From positions 4,044-24,005 of the forward strand of contig DDWC01000115.1 of assembly GCA_002345475.1 (NCBI GenBank): a DNA stretch of 19,962 nucleotides. Direction: 5' to 3'. Position numbers and translations under genes: made by a program. Below, one piece after another: positions 16,025-19,962 of this stretch (position 1 is its first letter; each line of letters begins with the position of its first letter). The stretch comes from Firmicutes bacterium UBA2296. Lineage in GTDB: Bacteria; Bacillota; UBA994. A model generated the notes under the pieces. The model was not told the origin of the DNA. It did not search any database and was given only the letters and a program-made list of their open reading frames with translations.

Positions 16025-16080
16025 AAGCGCCAAGCGCCAAGCGCCAAGCGCCAAGCGCCAAGCGCCAAGCGCTAAGCGCA
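16025..16080 (+). repeat. Heptad array AAGCGCC, eight units
   Basis: Six exact AAGCGCC units are followed by AAGCGCT and AAGCGCA without change of register. It is the most homogeneous array in the window, consistent with recent expansion. Confidence 0.92.
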
Positions 16081-16113
16081 GAACTTCGCTTGAGTGCACC
16101 TTGAACAAACAAA

Positions 16114-16136
16114 CCCCGCAGCTGAGTGCTGCGGGG
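16114..16136 (-). terminator. Rho-independent terminator of the AOR operon
   Basis: A 9-bp GC-rich stem (CCCCGCAGC with GCTGCGGGG) closes a five-base loop. On the minus strand it is followed by TTTGTTTGTT, and it lies just after the MoaD stop codon. It ends the ferredoxin-AOR-MoaD transcript. Confidence 0.88.
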
Positions 16137-16142
16137 CTGTTG

Positions 16143-16379
16143 TTATCCCCCCGACGGGGGGCTGAAAAGCAGTACTTCGTCACCGGCGGTGATGGTGTAG
16201 TCCTTAGATCGCTTGACGCCATTGACGTTAGCCATCATTATGAGTAACGGGTTTACGCCGAGGATGTCGAGCATTTGTCGGATGGTGAGGGGTTTATCTG
16301 CCGGGAAATCGAAACGCTCTTCCTGCCCGGGGAAGTATTCCACGGCGTGGCCGCGGACACTTACTTTGATTACTCCCAC
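16143..16379 (-). CDS. MoaD/ThiS-like ubiquitin-fold sulfur carrier
   Basis: This 78-residue protein ends in PPSGG, the C-terminal Gly-Gly that is adenylated and thiocarboxylated in MoaD/ThiS sulfur carriers. The beta-grasp pattern fits: an N-terminal strand pair, a helix at LTIRQMLDILG (31-41), ANVNGVKRSKDYTITAGDEVLLFSP leading to the tail. It should donate sulfur for the dithiolene of pterin cofactors. The GTG start has AAGGAAG about 10 nt upstream and lies 4 bp after the AOR stop, so it is coupled to AOR expression. The position points to making the tungsten- or molybdenum-bis-pterin cofactor of that enzyme rather than thiamine. The MoaE partner is not in the window. Confidence 0.9.
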   Translation of the reverse strand: MGVIKVSVRGHAVEYFPGQEERFDFPADKPLTIRQMLDILGVNPLLIMMANVNGVKRSKDYTITAGDEVLLFSPPSGG

Positions 16380-16383
16380 GATG

Positions 16384-18231
16384 TTACTTCCTTAAAGGAG
16401 CAATGACGGGTTCGGCGAACTCCAGCTTCATCTTGCTTAGTTGTGCCTGACTGGGGATTCCGTTATTGTCCCAGCCGCGCAGCTTGTAATAGTCATCCAG
16501 CAGGTAATCGATGGATTCGCGGGGCATGAACTTGCCCTCTGTCGGACCGTCGGTGATGGGCTCTTCCATAAACCGTGCTGGTGGGTAATCGAAGGAACGA
16601 CCGAAGCCCTCGATTTCGCGCAGGCTATAGCAACGGGTCAGATTCCAGATGCGCTCTGAGAAACCGAGCAGTTCTTCAAAGCTGAATTCGCGGCCGGTAA
16701 CGGCTTTGAATATCTGCGGATACCAGTCAAGCTCAAAGCCCAGTTCAACCCATTGCAGCCGACACAGACAGAGCATGTCGAATAGCGGGCGGATATGCTG
16801 CAGTTCTATTGTTCGCTGAGCTTTGCCTTCCATGACATCGCGTCCAGAGGCCACATCGTAAGTGATGGCCCAGGAACGGTTATGGTGTGCTCCAACGTCA
16901 CAGGTGATGTAGCTGAGCATCATGGCTGGAGCATAACGGGCCTCGTAGCCTGACCACTCCACACCCTTCACCTGGATGGCAAAGCGGGCGGTGTCCTCAC
17001 CGAACTTCTCGCTGGCGGTCTTTACGCCTTCGGCGAGAACGTTGCCCACGCCTTTGCGGTAGGCGATATCGTTGGCCAGCCAGACAAAGTCATCCACACT
17101 GCCGAAGTTCAGGGTGCGTCCGTCGATGTCCTCGCCCTTGATGACGCCCTTTTCATAGCATTCCATGGCGAAGCCAATGACGTTACCGGCGGAGATACTG
17201 TCGAGGCCTAGTTCGTCACAAATGTAGTTAGCGTAGGCGCAGTCCTTGATATTGTCTATTTCGGTGTTGCCGCCAATGAGGGCGATGGTTTCGTACTCGG
17301 GGCCCTCCACATGGACATCATACTTGGGGGTCTTGGCATGAGAATACTTTCCGCAAGGTATGGGGCAAGAATAACATGCCTTGTCCGTGACCTTTATCTG
17401 GGTGACGATTTGCTCGCCGTTTATAAACTGGTGTTTGGGGAAGTAGCCGCTCTTAAAGTTACGGGTAGGAAACGCGCCGACTTCATTTACCCAGTCGGTG
17501 ACACCCGCGGTGCCCTGAGGCGTCCATTCTTCAAAACCGGGTTTCTCAAAGCAGGCTTCAAACATCTTCTTGCCCACCTCGATGGTGGCTTTGGTGTCGG
17601 CCAGGGGAACAGATTTGGTACCCTTTACGGCGATGGCTTTGAGTTTTTTGGATCCCATTACAGCGCCAACCCCGGTGCGTCCGGCCTGGCGTCCGAAGTC
17701 ATGGCTGATACAGGCAAAGTACACCAGGTTTTCGCCCGCGGGGCCAATGGTAGCAATCTGGAAGTCTTCGCCCAAGTCGTTCTTGAGCATGGCTTCTGAT
17801 TCCAGGGCGCCCTTGCCCCAGTACTCACTGGCGGGGCGTATTTCAATGTTGTGATCTTCGATAACAAGCATTACCGGCTCGGTGGCGACTCCTTCAATAA
17901 TCAGGGCGTCGAAACCAGCATATTTGATTTCGGGGGAGATATGGCCACCAATGTTGGAATCTCCGTAACCGCCGCTGGCAGGCGATTTGGCGCCAAACTC
18001 CAGCTTGCCGCTACCGGGAAGAAAGACGCCGGTGAGGGGGCCGGGAGCAGCGATAATCTTGTTGTCTGGACCCAGTGGGTCTGCTCCCTGCGGAATCTCG
18101 TCCCACATGAGCTTAGCAACAAAGCCGCGTCCACCAAGATAGTCGCGCGCCAGGTCTTCAGGCAAGGGGCTGATAGTATGAGTACGTTTGGTCAGATTTA
18201 CGCGCAGGATGTGTCCCGCATATCCGTTCAT
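16384..18231 (-). CDS. aor: Aldehyde:ferredoxin oxidoreductase, catalytic subunit
   Basis: The 615-residue product has the length of the tungsten-containing AOR family, which oxidises aldehydes to carboxylic acids, or runs in reverse, with ferredoxin as electron partner. The N-terminal pterin-binding domain is evident: LGGRGFVAKLMWDEIP (32-47), GPLTGVFLPGSGK (64-76) and GGYGDSNIGGHISPEIKYAG (87-106). The [4Fe-4S] cluster ligands are C286, C289 and C293 (CYSCPIPC) with C490 of LCLCR as the fourth. EGPEYET (309-315) and DVGAHHNR (445-452) match the active-site region. The ATG is 6 nt from AGGAGGT. The gene is 11 bp after the four-cluster ferredoxin and 4 bp before moaD. The substrate range cannot be told; tungsten rather than molybdenum is the family norm. 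Confidence 0.95.
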   Translation of the reverse strand: MNGYAGHILRVNLTKRTHTISPLPEDLARDYLGGRGFVAKLMWDEIPQGADPLGPDNKIIAAPGPLTGVFLPGSGKLEFGAKSPASGGYGDSNIGGHISPEIKYAGFDALIIEGVATEPVMLVIEDHNIEIRPASEYWGKGALESEAMLKNDLGEDFQIATIGPAGENLVYFACISHDFGRQAGRTGVGAVMGSKKLKAIAVKGTKSVPLADTKATIEVGKKMFEACFEKPGFEEWTPQGTAGVTDWVNEVGAFPTRNFKSGYFPKHQFINGEQIVTQIKVTDKACYSCPIPCGKYSHAKTPKYDVHVEGPEYETIALIGGNTEIDNIKDCAYANYICDELGLDSISAGNVIGFAMECYEKGVIKGEDIDGRTLNFGSVDDFVWLANDIAYRKGVGNVLAEGVKTASEKFGEDTARFAIQVKGVEWSGYEARYAPAMMLSYITCDVGAHHNRSWAITYDVASGRDVMEGKAQRTIELQHIRPLFDMLCLCRLQWVELGFELDWYPQIFKAVTGREFSFEELLGFSERIWNLTRCYSLREIEGFGRSFDYPPARFMEEPITDGPTEGKFMPRESIDYLLDDYYKLRGWDNNGIPSQAQLSKMKLEFAEPVIAPLRK

Positions 18232-18242
18232 GCAAATACCTC

Positions 18243-18650
18243 CTATCGTCCCATGCGTTTGACTTCGCCGTCAGCGTCAAGTATTGCCTCGCGCGGGCAA
18301 TAGCGCACGCAGTCGCCACAGTCATCGCACTTAATGGGGGCTTCTTCGTCCGGGTGCACCATCATGACGCCGATGGGGCATGCTGTAACACAAGCCATGC
18401 AGCCGATGCAGGTATCCCGGTCGAGAATCCACGTGGTGCCATGCAGGGTGATGGCATCGACAGGACAAACCGCGGCACACTCACCGCACTGATTGCACAC
18501 GGTTACTTCGTACACGCCCGGGACCGGAAACTTCCCCTCGATCTTCAGGGCGCCCTTCTTGGGGTTGTTCTCGTCGAAATGGACCAATGCGCACAGCGTC
18601 TGGCACACCTTGCAGCCCGAACACTTGCTGGAATCTGAAACTAAACGCAC
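18243..18650 (-). CDS. Four-cluster [4Fe-4S] ferredoxin, AorA/HycB-like electron-transfer subunit
   Basis: This 135-residue protein holds 16 cysteines in four CxxCxxCxxxC sets: C10/13/16/20, C52/55/58/62, C81/84/87/91 and C108/111/114/118. It therefore probably binds four [4Fe-4S] clusters. It resembles the HycB/DmsB-like ferredoxin subunits, including AorA of the Aromatoleum AorABC enzyme, that connect catalytic subunits to redox partners. Its own GTG start is 6-7 nt from AGGAGGTG, and its TAG stop abuts the AOR ribosome binding site, so the two are co-translated. It should carry electrons between AOR and soluble ferredoxin or another partner. No FAD-containing AorC-like gene is present on either side. 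Confidence 0.93.
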   Translation of the reverse strand: MRLVSDSSKCSGCKVCQTLCALVHFDENNPKKGALKIEGKFPVPGVYEVTVCNQCGECAAVCPVDAITLHGTTWILDRDTCIGCMACVTACPIGVMMVHPDEEAPIKCDDCGDCVRYCPREAILDADGEVKRMGR

Positions 18651-18722
18651 AAAAGCACCTCCTATGTAATGTTACAAATTTAGCATATTCGCCAGTGTAT
18701 CGCTGTTCTCCTGCCAAAACAC

Positions 18723-19406
18723 TTAGGTTTCAGGCCGGAAAGGTGACTGGGAACTGGCGCGGGCTCCCTGCCTCAGGGCAGAACGCCACATGAAGAGGCT
18801 CAATGGCACCACCAGCACCGCAAACTCCATACGTCCGGTGGACAGAAGGGAATTATATGTGCCGTGCAGAAAAGCCGGGATAAGCAGGGCCAGATACATC
18901 AATCCGGTGGAGCGGCCGCCATTGCTGAATTTTGAGCGGCTAAGGTAGTGCCCCATGAAGGAGCCAAAGAGGGCGTGTGCCGGTACAGCCAGCAGCATGC
19001 GAGCCACCCCTACCCCTACCCCACCCTGATACACATACAGGATGTTCTCCACGGCGGCAAAGCCGAGAGCAGCCGTGATGGCGTAGATAATGCCATCGTA
19101 TGGCTCGTTGAAGGCCGGGTGACCGTAGGCCACGGACACCACAACATAAAGCTTGACCATCTCTTCTACAAGGCCAATGACGAGGTAGTTCTCAATGAGG
19201 ATGTATTTCAGGGTTCCCGGGATGAGATAGAACTCGGTAAAGCGCCCGAGAAAAAGGCTGAAGGCTACCGCTGGCAAGACCGCAAAGGCCCCGAAGGCGA
19301 AGAGACGGATTAGTAGCCCGGGAGGCTCCTTTTCGTACTTGTCCCTGACATAGAAAAACCAGAAGAGAAGGACGACCGGAGCTAACGAAAGAGCCAGAAG
19401 CTGCAC
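18723..19406 (-). CDS. PrsW family intramembrane metalloprotease
   Basis: This is a polytopic protein of 227 residues with the conserved motifs of PrsW proteases. Numbered from an in-frame ATG at 19421 these are EEMVK (86-90), FAAVENILY (121-129), HALFGSFMGH (149-158) and HGTYN (186-190), which give the Glu and His residues thought to bind zinc. Bacillus PrsW cleaves anti-sigma factor RsiW at site 1. Here GGGAGG lies at 19414-19419, within the first codons from that ATG and 7 nt before the GTG at 19406, so the GTG is preferred. No sigma or anti-sigma gene is in the window, so its substrate is unknown. It ends 72 bp before the ferredoxin gene; whether it is co-transcribed with the AOR genes is uncertain. 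Confidence 0.88.
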   Translation of the reverse strand: MQLLALSLAPVVLLFWFFYVRDKYEKEPPGLLIRLFAFGAFAVLPAVAFSLFLGRFTEFYLIPGTLKYILIENYLVIGLVEEMVKLYVVVSVAYGHPAFNEPYDGIIYAITAALGFAAVENILYVYQGGVGVGVARMLLAVPAHALFGSFMGHYLSRSKFSNGGRSTGLMYLALLIPAFLHGTYNSLLSTGRMEFAVLVVPLSLFMWRSALRQGARASSQSPFRPET

Positions 19407-19442
19407 TGCCAAACCTCCCATACCTTGTCATGTACTCAGAAA

Positions 19443-19471
19443 GCAAGCGCGACCACGCGGGCCGCGCTTGC
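19443..19471 (-). terminator. Probable terminator between the unknown gene and PrsW
   Basis: A perfect 9-bp stem (GCAAGCGCG with CGCGCTTGC) closes an 11-base loop and is followed on the minus strand by TTTCTGAG. It is 13 bp after the 90-residue gene's stop codon. The T-run is short, so termination may be partial. Confidence 0.65.
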
Positions 19472-19484
19472 CTGTGATTTCGGG

Positions 19485-19757
19485 CTAGCTGCTTTGCCAA
19501 ACCAGATTGAGGTGCATTACTTTGCGCTGAACTTCGGGTATGTCCGTGGTCTTTCTATCTACTTCGAGATAAGAGCCGTCAGTGAAATGGATACGCAGAC
19601 GCAGGGCGACGGGCGATAAATCTGTCGATTCGACCTCGTTGATTTCCATAGACTTGACAGTCTTTCCCGAGAATTGCCTTGTCAGGTCGCTGTTGGTGTT
19701 GAAGCGGAACTGCGGCGCTCGGGCCGCCTGAAACTGCGTTGCGATTTCCACGTTCAA
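19485..19757 (-). CDS. Unknown 90-residue protein
   Basis: I do not recognise this family. The start is set at a TTG 8 nt from GGAGGT; an upstream GTG at 19766 overlaps that site. The product is soluble, without signal peptide or membrane segment, and looks like a small alpha/beta domain. An N-terminal helix-like segment precedes SGKTVKSMEINEVESTDLS, and strands at ALRLRIHFTDGSYLEVDRKT suggest a beta-hairpin. No catalytic motif or cysteine is visible. It is followed by its own hairpin and precedes PrsW. Upstream is non-coding sequence. Coding status is supported by the strong ribosome binding site and by the terminator after it, not by homology. Confidence 0.65.
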   Translation of the reverse strand: MNVEIATQFQAARAPQFRFNTNSDLTRQFSGKTVKSMEINEVESTDLSPVALRLRIHFTDGSYLEVDRKTTDIPEVQRKVMHLNLVWQSS

Positions 19758-19821
19758 GGGAACCACCTCCGTGTTTTATTTTGCTGTGTTCGTTACGGTA
19801 CATATTAGCCATGGAGTCCCC

Positions 19822-19849
19822 AACTCCTTCCCCAGGCAGGAGTTTTTTT
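19822..19849 (+). terminator. Terminator-like hairpin with T7 tail, no gene attached
   Basis: AACTCCT and AGGAGTT form a 7-bp stem around a nine-base loop, followed on the plus strand by a run of seven T. No plus-strand gene precedes it; the nearest gene (19485-19757) runs the other way. It may be a leader attenuator of a minus-strand transcript read in the opposite sense, or a remnant. Confidence 0.45.
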
Positions 19850-19904
19850 GCTGCAATTTTCTGGCTCTTTCGTTGCCGATGAGGGGAAATGCGACGGACT
19901 GATA

Positions 19905-19939
19905 ACCAACAGCCAACAGCCAACAGCCGCCAGCCGCCA
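19905..19939 (+). repeat. Heptad array at right edge
   Basis: Five 7-bp units in register: ACCAACA, GCCAACA twice and GCCGCCA twice. The last type also occurs at 8590-8603. The rest of 19767-19962 shows no gene. Confidence 0.85.
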
Positions 19940-19962
19940 GCAAAATAGGGGAGATACGGGAG

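Larger units (their letters stand above)
15627..16100. repeat. Intergenic repeat island 2, mosaic
   Basis: About 500 bp between the convergent ABC and MoaD genes hold no supportable gene. In order there are heptads on the minus strand (15627-15661), a short segment with small inverted repeats (15671-15718), heptads forming the left arm of an inverted repeat (15738-15765), a run of GCATTCA-type heptads (15771-15805), and a core with A-rich tracts (15806-15880) related to 8660-8740. Then come a 20-bp palindrome, a second A-rich stretch (15958-15990) and the eight-unit heptad array (16025-16080). The left arm and 16018-16045 are inverted copies matching at 26 of 28 positions. Confidence 0.8.

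Noticed and set aside
16025..16080. CRISPR-like array
   Set aside because: Units are 7 bp with no spacers and no cas genes occur in the window.
15543..16247. Several frames of 63-87 codons in island 2
   Set aside because: They are driven by repeats, differ from frame to frame and lack ribosome binding sites.
18651..18722. Promoter for the ferredoxin-AOR operon
   Set aside because: TTGGCA and TATGCT-like boxes are present on the minus strand but about 24 bp apart; no convincing pair was found.

Overview
The window looks like chromosomal DNA of an anaerobic, low-oxygen-niche Bacillota (Clostridia-like, moderate-to-high GC). The evidence is a tungsten/molybdenum-type aldehyde:ferredoxin oxidoreductase with its polyferredoxin, a CoA-transferase, YtxH and PrsW family proteins, a BmrCD-like heterodimeric ABC exporter, strong AGGAGG ribosome binding sites and very frequent GTG/TTG starts. 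Genus cannot be fixed from this sequence. No tRNA, rRNA, CRISPR array or transposase gene was found.

Layout. (1) 1-6122, minus strand: a tightly packed operon of a LonB-type ATP-dependent protease, a membrane HD-GYP protein with an extracytoplasmic solute-binding sensor, and, through an ATGA overlap, a large propeller-type sensor that runs off the left edge. (2) 6169-7139, minus: a terminator and a two-gene unit (YtxH-like and DUF948-like small membrane proteins). (3) 7285-8541, plus: a putative 10-TM metal exporter with a His-rich cytoplasmic or lumenal loop. (4) 8542-8849: a convergent intergenic island built of heptanucleotide repeats. (5) 8849-11915, minus: SRAP/YedK DNA-protein crosslink protein, acetyl-CoA hydrolase/CoA-transferase and a membrane-anchored SDH-type serine protease. 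(6) 12076-15631, plus: two overlapping ABC exporter half-transporters with one partly degenerate ATP site. (7) 15627-16100: a second, related repeat island, again between convergent genes. (8) 16114-18650, minus: terminator, MoaD/ThiS-like sulfur carrier, aldehyde:ferredoxin oxidoreductase and a four-cluster ferredoxin. (9) 18723-19757, minus: PrsW-type intramembrane protease, terminator, and a 90-residue unknown protein. (10) 19767-19962: an orphan plus-strand terminator-like hairpin and a further heptad array at the edge.

How the genes fit together. The ferredoxin, AOR and MoaD genes form an AorA-AorB-MoaD module for low-potential aldehyde/carboxylate chemistry. The CoA-transferase nearby could supply or consume acyl-CoAs, but a link is inference only. 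The Lon/HD-GYP/propeller operon looks like a signalling unit joining c-di-GMP turnover, nutrient sensing and proteolysis. The most unusual signal is non-coding: families of 7-bp units that change sequence from unit to unit while keeping strict register, in islands with inverted ends that start right at the stop codons of convergent genes and share a common core.
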